Source: a virus. From it: 64,000 nucleotides of DNA. The notes under the pieces were generated by a model that was not told where the DNA came from, did no database searches, and was given only the letters and a program-made list of their open reading frames with translations. Both the position numbers and the translations under genes were made by a program. This document shows positions 46,587-53,245 of this stretch, one piece after another. The stretch is taken from positions 51,334 through 115,333 of the IMG/VR virus record IMGVR_UViG_3300047564_004641; one strand, 5' to 3'. Numbering within the stretch: position 1 is the first letter of the stretch; each line of letters starts with the position of its first letter.

Positions 46587-46672
46587 TTTATATATGCGTG
46601 ATCTAGGGACCAAATGATTAACAATCCTATTATACCAAAGATTGTGAGTGCTGTATAGATGCGGTCATTCAT
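46583..46672 (-). CDS. 29-aa membrane peptide
   Basis: Frame MNDRIYTALTIFGIIGLLII then WSLDHAYIK; one transmembrane helix. Coupled on both sides by overlaps in a chain of five tiny genes (47118-46470). Confidence 0.5.
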   Translation of the reverse strand: MNDRIYTALTIFGIIGLLIIWSLDHAYIK

Positions 46673-46769
46673 CGTCTTCGTCCTCGTATGTAGAAGGTTC
46701 TTCAAAAAGTTCATTCATCTTTTGTTGTAAAACTCTTTTTAGTAGTTCTTCTAAATCTTCTTCTGACAT
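46665..46769 (-). CDS. 34-aa acidic peptide
   Basis: Frame MSEEDLEELLKRVLQQKMNE then LFEEPSTYEDEDDE. Helical and acidic; ATG shares bases with the previous stop (TAATG). Confidence 0.5.
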   Translation of the reverse strand: MSEEDLEELLKRVLQQKMNELFEEPSTYEDEDDE

Positions 46770-46969
46770 TAGTTTAACGTGATCTTAAGCCAAGGTAAGA
46801 GTGGGGGAATAATACCAATCAGTCTCAGTAGTCCCTCAGCAAATAAAGCAAGAACCACCCAACCGACGCACATACTAATGATAGAAGCATTACGGTTGTG
46901 TCGTCGTATTGCTGCATCAATCATCTCCTGAACTTCTGAACGAGTAATAAATTCGTCTTGAGGTTCCAT
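46769..46969 (-). CDS. Small membrane protein
   Basis: 66 aa from ATG at 46969 (a GTG codon lies just ahead). Polar N-terminus (EPQDEFITRSEVQEMI) and one or two hydrophobic helices (IISMCVGWVVLALFAEGLL). Start overlaps the previous stop (TGATG). Confidence 0.6.
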   Translation of the reverse strand: MEPQDEFITRSEVQEMIDAAIRRHNRNASIISMCVGWVVLALFAEGLLRLIGIIPPLLPWLKITLN

Positions 46970-47118
46970 CACTTCTCATCTCCAAGAAATTTTGCAAGAG
47001 GATCTCTACGGGTTTTAACTATCTCAACTGCTCTTTTATAGAACATATTATCAGTGTTACCAGAAGCCTCAAAAGTTTCTTTGATCTTCACCCAATTATC
47101 ATAGGTGCGTTGATCCAT
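46969..47118 (-). CDS. 49-aa hypothetical protein
   Basis: Frame MDQRTYDNWVKIKETFEASG ... RDPLAKFLGDEK. First of the chain of small coupled genes. A possible promoter (TTGACG then TATATA-like box near 47140-47170) lies upstream but is weak. Confidence 0.55.
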   Translation of the reverse strand: MDQRTYDNWVKIKETFEASGNTDNMFYKRAVEIVKTRRDPLAKFLGDEK

Positions 47119-47230
47119 TTTTCTAGTTCGTATTACTACTATATACTAGTTCTGGACTTTTGAACGTCAACGATTTGTGTTCAAAGAGTAACACTGTTGA
47201 AGAGAATCTTAAATTTTTAATGCTTCTTAA

Positions 47231-47315
47231 CGGAAAGGGTGGGATTCGAACCCACGGATGCTTTCACATCGCCAGTTTTCAAGACTGGAGCCTTCAACCA
47301 CTCGACCACCTTTCC
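47231..47315 (-). tRNA. tRNA-Ser(UGA)
   Basis: Acceptor GGAAAGG/CCTTTCC, anticodon stem CCAGT/ACTGG with UGA, long variable arm (CGATG...CATC), T-arm GTGGG-TTCGAAT-CCCAC. Confidence 0.93.
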
Positions 47316-47327
47316 AATATTCAGTTC

Positions 47328-47579
47328 TTAACGAACTTCAAAATCAAGACGCCTAACTTTACGCTGGCGACGTGCTTCTTGCCAAGCAATATCTTGAGAA
47401 GTCAGCACACCTTTTTTTTGATTTTCTTTTAAAGAGTTTAGCATAACAATGCGAGATAAGTCAAGTGCCGAAATCTTATCTCCACGAATTGTTGCCATAT
47501 TCGGACATCCACAAGTAACTGTTTTTGAGTGGTGTCCTGTTAGTTCTCTATTACAATCTTTGCATCTTATTGATAACAT
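47328..47579 (-). CDS. Zinc-binding small protein
   Basis: 83 aa. Four Cys pattern CKDCNREL...VTCGCPNM, a likely zinc ribbon, then a helical basic C-terminus (WQEARRQRKVRRLDFEV). Conserved-looking among cyanophages; function unknown. Confidence 0.65.
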   Translation of the reverse strand: MLSIRCKDCNRELTGHHSKTVTCGCPNMATIRGDKISALDLSRIVMLNSLKENQKKGVLTSQDIAWQEARRQRKVRRLDFEVR

Positions 47580-47594
47580 TGTTCTTCATCCTCA

Positions 47595-48029
47595 TCACTG
47601 TAAATGTGATCTTAATTGCCATACAAACTTACCGTGAGATTCCATTAAATCTTGAACTAGATTAGCAGTTGCATAAGACTTTTGTTGCTCTGCTTCTTCC
47701 GAAATCTCTACCATCAACTCACAAAACTTAGTGTTATTATCCAGAAGTTCTTGAAGCATATCTTTTGCTCCAGATGAACTTGCTGCCTCTTTAATTTGTG
47801 TAACCTCAAGCATTCTTGAAAGAGAACTTAATGGTTTTACATTTAAGTATCTCATATGTTCGGAGAGTCTGTCAATCTCTTCAAACATCGTTTCATACTG
47901 TCCGCCAAAGAGTTGATGTAGTTGAGTAAAATCTTCTCCAACTACATTCCAGTGAAACGCCCAAGTTTTATGAAATAAAACAAAAAGTGATGACTGAGCA
48001 TCACTTAAGAGTTTAAACAGTTTTTCCAT
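47595..48029 (-). CDS. dps: Dps-like ferritin-family protein
   Basis: 144 aa from MEKLFKLLSDAQ. FHKTWAFHWNVVGEDFTQLHQLF and QYETMFEEIDRLSEHMRYL give the H-x-W-x-x-H and D/E-x-x-x-E-H ligands of the Dps ferroxidase. Dps binds DNA and detoxifies iron plus peroxide. Last-part segment is helical as expected. In a cyanophage this may protect DNA from photo-oxidative damage. Late boxes at 48043-48054. Confidence 0.85.
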   Translation of the reverse strand: MEKLFKLLSDAQSSLFVLFHKTWAFHWNVVGEDFTQLHQLFGGQYETMFEEIDRLSEHMRYLNVKPLSSLSRMLEVTQIKEAASSSGAKDMLQELLDNNTKFCELMVEISEEAEQQKSYATANLVQDLMESHGKFVWQLRSHLQ

Positions 48030-48042
48030 TATACTCTTTTTG

Positions 48043-48054
48043 TATTTATTTATC
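48043..48054 (-). promoter_or_regulatory. Overlapping late promoter boxes
   Basis: AATAAATA (48043-48050) and GATAAATA (48047-48054) on the minus strand, 14-25 bp ahead of the Dps-like gene and within the spacer after tRNA-Val. Confidence 0.6.
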
Positions 48055-48059
48055 AAGTA

Positions 48060-48132
48060 TGCCCGATATAGGTTCCGCCCCTACCGATGCCTGCTTGTAA
48101 GGCAGGTCCCTTCACTAGCTGGGTCATCGGGC
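48060..48132 (-). tRNA. tRNA-Val(UAC) with unusual D- and T-loops
   Basis: Acceptor GCCCGAT/ATCGGGC, anticodon stem CCTGC/GCAGG with loop CTTACAA, T-stem GTAGG/CCTAT. All lengths fit a 73-nt cloverleaf. But the T-loop is GGCGGAA rather than TTCNANN and the D-loop has no GG pair (AGCTAGTGAA). Confidence 0.7.
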
Positions 48133-48137
48133 AAAAG

Positions 48138-48211
48138 GTCCTCTGTCTAGGAATCGAACCTAGTTTCCAAGTGCATTGTCTGCCTGTCCTTACCAATAGA
48201 CTACCAGAGGA
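48138..48211 (-). tRNA. Degenerate tRNA-like gene
   Basis: Acceptor TCCTCTG/CAGAGGA and T-arm CTAGG-TTCGATT-CCTAG are good, but one extra base lies between T-stem and acceptor and no clean 5-bp anticodon stem with a U at position 33 can be drawn. Either a decayed tRNA or a stable tRNA-like RNA. Confidence 0.45.
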
Positions 48212-48215
48212 TGTG

Positions 48216-48308
48216 GTAGGTGTTGGGGACTTTACCTATGTCCCCACTCTTTACATTCACCCAAGCACCAGTTTAAACATCGACCTGGGGAGAGGTTTTG
48301 GCACCTAC
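48216..48308 (-). ncRNA. tRNA-sized structured element
   Basis: Closed by GTAGGTG (48216-48222)/CACCTAC (48302-48308) with an inner GGGGAC/GTCCCC hairpin. 93 nt like a class II tRNA, but no TTC-type T-loop. Unknown. Confidence 0.35.
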
Positions 48309-48342
48309 GAAGGTTTCCAATAGCCGTTCTTATCTCCCATAA

Positions 48343-48411
48343 GGAAGATGTAGGTATCGAACCTACAAAGGACAGTCCCTAACGGAACTGCTGGGAATTC
48401 CACCCAGAACC
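48343..48411 (-). ncRNA. Second degenerate tRNA-like element
   Basis: Has a fine T-arm (GTAGG-TTCGATA-CCTAC), a CTGGG/CCCAG arm and a CAGTTC/GGACTG arm, but no partner for the 3' acceptor strand ATCTTCC. Confidence 0.35.
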
Positions 48412-48446
48412 AATATGAAAGAATCGGACATTTCCAACCCTTTCAA

Positions 48447-48518
48447 CTCCACAACCTGGATTCGAACCAGGGACCAAAAGATTAACAGTCTTCTGCGCTA
48501 CCGCTGCGCCATTGTGGA
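48447..48518 (-). tRNA. tRNA-Asn(GUU)
   Basis: Acceptor TCCACAA/TTGTGGA, anticodon arm AAGA-CTGTTAA-TCTT, T-arm CCTGG-TTCGAAT-CCAGG. Confidence 0.93.
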
Positions 48519-48538
48519 ATAAGAACCCGAAGGTTCAG

Positions 48539-48609
48539 AGCGGGTAACCGGAATCGAACCGGTGACTCCAACTTGGAAGGATGGCATTTTACCCCTAAAC
48601 TATACCCGC
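48539..48609 (-). tRNA. tRNA-Gly(UCC)
   Basis: Acceptor GCGGGTA/TACCCGC, anticodon loop CTTCCAA (UCC), T-arm ACCGG-TTCGATT-CCGGT. Own promoter at 48620-48648. Confidence 0.92.
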
Positions 48610-48619
48610 TTATGAGACA

Positions 48620-48648
48620 ATCATAAACCTTTTGAGTTTGATTGTCAA
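48620..48648 (-). promoter_or_regulatory. sigma70-type promoter of tRNA-Gly
   Basis: Minus strand TTGACA (48643-48648), 17-bp spacer, TATGAT (48620-48625). Confidence 0.75.
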
Positions 48649-48649
48649 G

Positions 48650-48734
48650 TGCCCGAAACAGGATTTGAACCTGTAAGCCGTCGTAGGGCGATAGGACCTA
48701 AACCTATTGCGTTTGCCAATTCCGCCATTCGGGC
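48650..48734 (-). tRNA. tRNA-Leu(UAG)
   Basis: Acceptor GCCCGAA/TTCGGGC, anticodon stem ATAGG/CCTAT with UAG, long variable arm, T-arm ACAGG-TTCAAAT-CCTGT. Confidence 0.93.
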
Positions 48735-48818
48735 AAGATGGAGTAAGTGTGATATACCTCATAAGGATATAACAGAGACTTACTCTCTATTACTTTTATA
48801 TATGGAGATAAACTCCAA

Positions 48819-48890
48819 CAGGCTCACCTGGAATCGAACCAGGGACATTCGCTTAGAAGGCGAAGGTTATATCCGCTTAACTATGAGCCC
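48819..48890 (-). tRNA. tRNA-Arg(UCU)
   Basis: Acceptor GGGCTCA/TGAGCCT with a G-U end pair, anticodon stem TTCGC/GCGAA with loop CTTCTAA (UCU), T-arm CCTGG-TTCGATT-CCAGG. Confidence 0.92.
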
Positions 48891-48898
48891 ATATAAGT

Positions 48899-48963
48899 TG
48901 GAAACGCATAAGACAGTGCCTTATGTATATTACCAGAAGTGTTAGAGGACTTCCGAACCAACA
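48899..48963 (-). ncRNA. Small three-way-junction RNA element
   Basis: Closed by GTTGG/CCAAC, with arms GAAGT/ACTTC and CATAAG/CTTATG. It is the first transcribed element after the promoter at 48969-48997 and just before tRNA-Arg. Not a standard tRNA. Confidence 0.35.
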
Positions 48964-48968
48964 AAACA

Positions 48969-48997
48969 ATCATACCAGGTTAGGATTTGATCGTCAA
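48969..48997 (-). promoter_or_regulatory. sigma70-type promoter of the distal tRNA group
   Basis: Minus strand TTGACG (48992-48997), 17-bp spacer, TATGAT (48969-48974). Confidence 0.7.
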
Positions 48998-49002
48998 GTG
49001 AG

Positions 49003-49083
49003 TGTCGCGTGGTTGTGAATCTAAATTAAACCTTTTTAATAAGTGCCCCACTGGATCTTATCTTAAGGTTTAAACCGCGACAT
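49003..49083 (-). other. Long imperfect hairpin after the membrane-protein gene
   Basis: TGTCGCG...CGCGACA closes a helix that continues as TTAAACCTT/AAGGTTTAA and AAGTG/CACTT. It lies just after the stop at 49087 and before the tRNA promoter; possibly a processing or termination structure. Confidence 0.4.
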
Positions 49084-49086
49084 ATT

Positions 49087-49524
49087 CTATTTTACAGGTT
49101 CTTCCTTACAGGTGTCAAGCCACGGAGCACAAAGTCTCATTTCTCCTCCTAGTTTCTTACACTCTTCAGTGTAACATATAGAAGCTTCTGGAGCCTTCTC
49201 TATCAACCGTGGCAAAGGTATTCTAGGGGTTCCAGAGTCCCCTGTCAAGCGTTCATAGTCATATATGGCTTGATCTACTTTGTTTTTGATGATAAAATCT
49301 AATAACTTCTCATCATTCCTAAACTTCTCATTCAAATCCTCTCCAAATTCAATTCCCAGTTCCTGTTGAATAAGCGTAATAAACTTCCAAAGATCTTCTT
49401 GAGATAATTTAAAATATCCCGCAATAGCAACTACAATACTTGATGTAATAAAAGCGATTACCATCGCCTTAGTAATACCGAATATATTAACTTTTCCACC
49501 TTTGATAGTGAAAAGTTTAATCAT
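49087..49524 (-). CDS. Membrane-anchored hypothetical protein
   Basis: 145 aa from MIKLFTIKGGKVN. One transmembrane helix (AMVIAFITSSIVVAIAGYF) followed by a helical domain and a C-terminal part with four cysteines (CYTEECKKLGGEMRLCAPW). Overlaps the next gene by 8 bp. Unknown. Confidence 0.6.
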   Translation of the reverse strand: MIKLFTIKGGKVNIFGITKAMVIAFITSSIVVAIAGYFKLSQEDLWKFITLIQQELGIEFGEDLNEKFRNDEKLLDFIIKNKVDQAIYDYERLTGDSGTPRIPLPRLIEKAPEASICYTEECKKLGGEMRLCAPWLDTCKEEPVK

Positions 49525-49798
49525 TATATTCCTCCAGAGACTTATCAATAACTCTATCTATACGATATTTTAATAACTCTTCATCTTGAATAATATAATC
49601 ATTAATAACATCAATAGTCCCGATTCTCAATTGAATCTCATCCATTAAATTAAAAGCCTTTCTTTTCTCAACTCCAGGAATCAAAGAAATCAAGTCTAAA
49701 GATCCGTGAATAATTGCACCTATCTTTATCCATTCCTTTAGAGATTTTTTTTCTTTACCAAACTTAAATTCAAAGATATTAAACTTACTGTTGCTCAT
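49517..49798 (-). CDS. Hypothetical protein
   Basis: 93 aa from MSNSKFNIFEFKFG. Helical; contains HGSLDLISLIPGVEKRKAF. Part of a small operon from 50078 to 49087 with overlapping ends. Confidence 0.55.
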   Translation of the reverse strand: MSNSKFNIFEFKFGKEKKSLKEWIKIGAIIHGSLDLISLIPGVEKRKAFNLMDEIQLRIGTIDVINDYIIQDEELLKYRIDRVIDKSLEEYND

Positions 49799-50078
49799 CA
49801 AAAAAATCCTCTAGAGCATCATCTAATATTTGTTCTGGATCAATTTTCTTTCTAGGTTCTCTCATCTTTTTGGTATCAAAAGTTAGAGTCGGCGTTATAG
49901 ACCCATCTGCTTCTACTTTTAACTTTGTTCCAAATGGAGTTCCTTTTGGTTGTATCTCTACCTGATTATAAGAGTTTAATTTAACTTCACCTATATCAGT
50001 TTCTACTTTTAAATATCCTGTTCTAGCAGCAATATTAACTATGTCTTCTGGTTCTTGTGGAAGATTATCAATAGACAT
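49785..50078 (-). CDS. Hypothetical protein
   Basis: 97 aa. Beta-rich N-terminal half (YLKVETDIGEVKLNSYNQVE) then acidic tail (DDALEDFFDEQQ). Late box at 50103-50110. Confidence 0.6.
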   Translation of the reverse strand: MSIDNLPQEPEDIVNIAARTGYLKVETDIGEVKLNSYNQVEIQPKGTPFGTKLKVEADGSITPTLTFDTKKMREPRKKIDPEQILDDALEDFFDEQQ

Positions 50079-50102
50079 AAGAGGAGAGCATACACTCCCC
50101 TC

Positions 50103-50110
50103 TATTTATT
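50103..50110 (-). promoter_or_regulatory. T4-type late promoter box
   Basis: AATAAATA on the minus strand, 25 bp ahead of the 97-aa gene, followed by a nearly self-complementary GAGGGGAGTGTATGCTCTCC stretch. Confidence 0.6.
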
Positions 50111-50113
50111 TTA

Positions 50114-50311
50114 TCAAGCAGATGCCTTTGCTTCTTTTCTGGCAGTCTTCTCTTCTGAGATTTCTGACCTACGTGCTTTTGCAAGTTTAGTCAGTTCTTG
50201 AAGTGCTTTACGGGCTCTGGTGCCAGCAGCACTGTTTCCATTCGCAAATTTTTCATCCTCAGATTGCCAAGTCGCAAATGCATCAGCAATTTGTTGTGCA
50301 GTTTCAGACAT
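50114..50311 (-). CDS. Small basic helical protein
   Basis: 65 aa from MSETAQQIADAFATW with GAGG ahead. Ala/Lys/Arg/Glu-rich (ARKALQELTKLAKARRSEIS). Conserved-looking, maybe DNA-binding. Confidence 0.65.
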   Translation of the reverse strand: MSETAQQIADAFATWQSEDEKFANGNSAAGTRARKALQELTKLAKARRSEISEEKTARKEAKASA

Positions 50312-50354
50312 AATACCCCTCAAAAAAATAATTAGGATTAAGTATATATGCACT

Positions 50355-50380
50355 AAAAAGGGGAGTGTATACTCCCCTTA
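50355..50380 (-). terminator. Rho-independent terminator
   Basis: AAGGGGAGT/ACTCCCCTT (50359-50380) stem with GTAT loop, then T-run on the minus strand, just after the lysozyme gene. Confidence 0.85.
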
Positions 50381-50383
50381 CAA

Positions 50384-51007
50384 TCAAACTTCTACCTGAA
50401 TCAGTCGGTTGGCATAATCATGAGCATACGAAGTGCGGGCACCATGATGCCCCCAACCAATCCAACTATACGCATAGTCCATATAACGATTGATAGACTT
50501 GCCAGGAGTTTTCATCCTTTCTTCAATTCGTCTCCATTGGACTTCAGTTGTAAGATAACGAAGTTGCGTATCAAGTGATGATGGAGAACCACCATACCTT
50601 TTAGCAAAATCACCCAATCCATAATAACGATCGGCAGATGTCCATTGAATCAGTCCATAACCGCGGCCGCAGTTATTCCAACTGGTTCTGCTACCACCTT
50701 CACAAATGTTAGGAATAAAAGTTGATTCCTGACGAATGTTACCCATGATGGTAGCAAGGGCGTTTCTGTCTTTAATACCACGGTCCTGGAAATATGCCAG
50801 GGCAGCATTTTCATGTTCATTACACCCTTTACAAATTAGCCTTTTCTCTTTTGGCTTTTCGGGAGCAACCTCTAGGATCGCTGTCTTCTCTGGTTCAAAC
50901 TCCTTAATAATAGAATATTTTGGAGCACTTGCAGATGATGGCAGTGTTGCCGTTATGGTTGTAACCGATGCCAGAAGGGGCAGGGCTACAGTAAAGACGT
51001 TAAGCAT
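50384..51007 (-). CDS. Secreted tail-lysozyme-type cell wall hydrolase
   Basis: 207 aa with an N-terminal signal-like helix (FTVALPLLASVTTITATLPS). The domain has ENAALAYFQDRGIKDRNALA, IMGNIRQESTFIPNICEGG (catalytic-type Glu), GYGLIQWTSADRY and GWGHHGARTSYA, the pattern of phage tail lysozyme (lysozyme-like superfamily). The signal sequence suggests export during lysis rather than packaging in the tail. Confidence 0.8.
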   Translation of the reverse strand: MLNVFTVALPLLASVTTITATLPSSASAPKYSIIKEFEPEKTAILEVAPEKPKEKRLICKGCNEHENAALAYFQDRGIKDRNALATIMGNIRQESTFIPNICEGGSRTSWNNCGRGYGLIQWTSADRYYGLGDFAKRYGGSPSSLDTQLRYLTTEVQWRRIEERMKTPGKSINRYMDYAYSWIGWGHHGARTSYAHDYANRLIQVEV

Positions 51008-51107
51008 TAAAATTAATAGAACTCTACATCCGTATAGAGAAAGCGCACATCCCCTTTCTCAAGGGGCAGTCTCCACGGCTCTAAATCAAGTATCAAAGTC
51101 TCATAAT

Positions 51108-51130
51108 AAAAAACCCTGCTCATAACAGGG
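51108..51130 (-). terminator. Hairpin with T-tract just after a promoter
   Basis: CCCTG (51114-51118)/CAGGG (51126-51130), 7-nt loop, then six T on the minus strand. It lies at the very start of the transcript from 51139-51167. Confidence 0.7.
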
Positions 51131-51138
51131 ATTTTAGC

Positions 51139-51167
51139 ATTATAAGTTTTTATTTAGAGTTTGTCAA
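51139..51167 (-). promoter_or_regulatory. Perfect-consensus sigma70 promoter
   Basis: Minus strand TTGACA (51162-51167), 17-bp spacer, TATAAT (51139-51144); both boxes match the consensus exactly. It faces the lysozyme gene 130 bp away, with the hairpin at 51114-51130 in between. Confidence 0.85.
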
Positions 51168-51337
51168 TCTTCTGGTTCTAAGGAAACAATTTCAAGTTCA
51201 TCTCCTTCTGGTTCAATCCACTCATAGAACTCAGCAAGAATTGCACGGGCATCTTCCTTTTCAATACTCATATCCGCAGCACGGTCAAGAGACCACCCTC
51301 GCACATGAGCAACAATATCTTCAGTCGTTGCGTTCAT
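51164..51337 (-). CDS. Small acidic hypothetical protein
   Basis: 57 aa from MNATTEDIVAHVRGW, overlapping the end of the GIY-YIG gene by 17 bp. Ends EGDELEIVSLEPED. A longer in-frame reading up to 51553 runs inside the nuclease gene and is a shadow. Confidence 0.55.
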   Translation of the reverse strand: MNATTEDIVAHVRGWSLDRAADMSIEKEDARAILAEFYEWIEPEGDELEIVSLEPED

Positions 51338-51764
51338 AATAATCTTTTCGGAAGTACCTGTTGAGGATGTTGCTATTGTAGTACCTTGGGGTTCCGTCGT
51401 CAAGTCCTTCGGTAAGGACGTTATGGGCGAATAACTGTCTGGTTTCCTCAAAGTTTGTTTTGCCCTTTGTTTTATGTAATGATAAGATAGTTCGACTAAA
51501 ATTTTCTCTGCCAAATTTGTCAATGTCTTCTTTAAGTTCCGGACAAGACCCATAATACTCCTTCCAGTTGGACTCGGATTTTACTTTTCGTTTTTTCCCC
51601 TTAGGAGTTCTAAAACTCCAAAAATATTTTCTACCAATATATTCCCTACCATTGAGATTGTTTTGAATATGATAAACAAAACCAAAATGATCTTGAATAT
51701 CACTAGACTCAAAAACCTTTCCATTATAGGTCCAAGGGTTTTCATAGTCAATATCTGTACTCAT
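51321..51764 (-). CDS. SegE-like GIY-YIG homing endonuclease
   Basis: 147 aa from MSTDIDYENPW. GFVYHIQNNLNGREYIGRKYF is the GIY-YIG variant motif, followed by WKEYYGSCPELKEDIDKFG and FEETRQLFAHNVL, the layout of T4 SegE-like nucleases. Overlaps small genes on both sides, typical of homing endonucleases wedged into compact regions. Confidence 0.8.
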   Translation of the reverse strand: MSTDIDYENPWTYNGKVFESSDIQDHFGFVYHIQNNLNGREYIGRKYFWSFRTPKGKKRKVKSESNWKEYYGSCPELKEDIDKFGRENFSRTILSLHKTKGKTNFEETRQLFAHNVLTEGLDDGTPRYYNSNILNRYFRKDYYERND

Positions 51765-51909
51765 CAATAATATCAAGAACTTCGTTCAGATATTTATGAG
51801 CGAGTCCTTTCATATCCATATCATGCCTAATATGTTCATTATACAAATTATTTTTTAGTTTTAAAACGCGAACTTTTAACTCATCTTTTGTAAGTTGATT
51901 CTTAGACAT
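51748..51909 (-). CDS. 53-aa hypothetical protein
   Basis: Frame MSKNQLTKDELKVRVLKLKN ... KYLNEVLDIIDEYRY; helical. Its ATG follows directly on a terminator T-run and its end overlaps the GIY-YIG gene. Confidence 0.55.
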   Translation of the reverse strand: MSKNQLTKDELKVRVLKLKNNLYNEHIRHDMDMKGLAHKYLNEVLDIIDEYRY

Positions 51910-51932
51910 AAAAAAAGGAGGTATAACCTCCT
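51908..51932 (-). terminator. Rho-independent terminator
   Basis: AGGAGGT (51916-51922)/ACCTCCT (51926-51932) stem, then a T-run on the minus strand that runs into the next start codon. Confidence 0.75.
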
Positions 51933-51936
51933 ATAT

Positions 51937-52086
51937 CTATTCATTTGCACCTAACCATTCCCTACAAAAGTCATAATCTCCAAACATAAACTCATCGCAT
52001 TCTGCTGCCTCTTTATAGGCATTTAGAATTGCTTCCTCGCACCATTCATCATAATTGGAATCCTGCGAAAGTATTTTTGGTAACAT
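51937..52086 (-). CDS. 49-aa hypothetical protein after nrdB
   Basis: Frame MLPKILSQDSNYDEWCEEAI ... FCREWLGANE. Acidic, three Cys. The start lies inside the last 38 bp of nrdB in another frame. Confidence 0.5.
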   Translation of the reverse strand: MLPKILSQDSNYDEWCEEAILNAYKEAAECDEFMFGDYDFCREWLGANE

Positions 52087-53245
52087 CCTGCTTAATGCCT
52101 CCAACTACATAGGATTCTACCTCAGTTTCCTGTGGAGCAACCTGAAGACCTTTGGAAGAAATCCAGTGCTGGGTCCAAGGAAGTGGGTTGTTATTTGCAG
52201 AAATATCATATTGGGGTTTAAGACCAATCGCTTTAAGTCTACGATTAGCAATCCACTCAACATATTGCTGAAGAAGTTTATCATTGAGTCCAATCATACT
52301 GCCATCTTTAAAAAGATAATCAGCCCACTTCTTTTCTTCATTTACAGCACGATCGAACATTTTATAAACCCATTCTTCCTCTTCTTTAGCAATTTGTTTC
52401 ATTTCAGGATCATCACCTTCTCTCCACTTATTCAGAATATTCTGAGTAAGTGCTAGGTGTTGATTTTCATCCCTTGCAATAAGAGAAATAATTTTTGCTG
52501 ATCCTTCCATGAGCTTGAGTTCACCAAAGGCGAAACTACAAGCAAAACTAACGTAGAAGCGAATGCCTTCAAGAATATTAACGTTTGCGACTGCTCTATA
52601 CAGTTTTCGTTTAACATCTGTGAGTGTCTCTTTTGCGGTTTGTACTCCCTCAAGTCTAAACATCCAATCACTGGATGTCCCATAAGTTTGTGCTGATTGA
52701 ATGAAGTCGTCATATGACTCTGTAACGCTTCTAGCACGCTCTAGAATGCGCTCGTCACCGATGATGGTATCAAAGACCTCAGAAGGGTCGGAATAAACAT
52801 TCTTGATGATGTAGGTATAGGATCGTGAATGGATCATTTCCATAAATCCCCACACTTCCATACAGGCTTCCAGTTCAGGAAGAGAACAGTAAGGAATAAA
52901 TGCCATACCAGGACCACGACCTTGAACGGAATCAAGCATAATCTGATACTTCAAATTGGAAGTATAGATATGCTTTTGTTCTGGTCGTAAAGTCTGATAA
53001 TCTCCACGATCCTTCTGGAGAGAAACCTCTTCGGGTCTCCAAAAGTATCCAAGTTGTTGAGTTGTTAATTTATCAAAGATAGGGTATTTGTATGAATCAT
53101 ATCTTTGAATTCCAAGAGGTTTGCCAAAAAACATTGGTTGTTTTTTGGTATCAACCTTTTCAGTATTAAATACCGTCATTCCTTTAATATTTGTTTGTTG
53201 GTCTTCCGTGGAAGAAACTTTAAAATCAAACTGCGCAGGATTCAC
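52049..53245 (-). CDS. nrdB: Ribonucleotide reductase class I beta subunit
   Basis: 398 aa with GTG start behind GAGGGAG inside the end of nrdA. Di-iron ligand motifs: LEACMEVWGFMEMIHSRSYTY, EGIRFYVSFACSFAF, and RDENQHLALTQ. Houses the tyrosyl radical cofactor and pairs with NrdA to make dNTPs. Near residue 60-70, RPEEVSLQKD is as in T4-like NrdB. Confidence 0.95.
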   Translation of the reverse strand: MNPAQFDFKVSSTEDQQTNIKGMTVFNTEKVDTKKQPMFFGKPLGIQRYDSYKYPIFDKLTTQQLGYFWRPEEVSLQKDRGDYQTLRPEQKHIYTSNLKYQIMLDSVQGRGPGMAFIPYCSLPELEACMEVWGFMEMIHSRSYTYIIKNVYSDPSEVFDTIIGDERILERARSVTESYDDFIQSAQTYGTSSDWMFRLEGVQTAKETLTDVKRKLYRAVANVNILEGIRFYVSFACSFAFGELKLMEGSAKIISLIARDENQHLALTQNILNKWREGDDPEMKQIAKEEEEWVYKMFDRAVNEEKKWADYLFKDGSMIGLNDKLLQQYVEWIANRRLKAIGLKPQYDISANNNPLPWTQHWISSKGLQVAPQETEVESYVVGGIKQDVTKNTFAGFQL

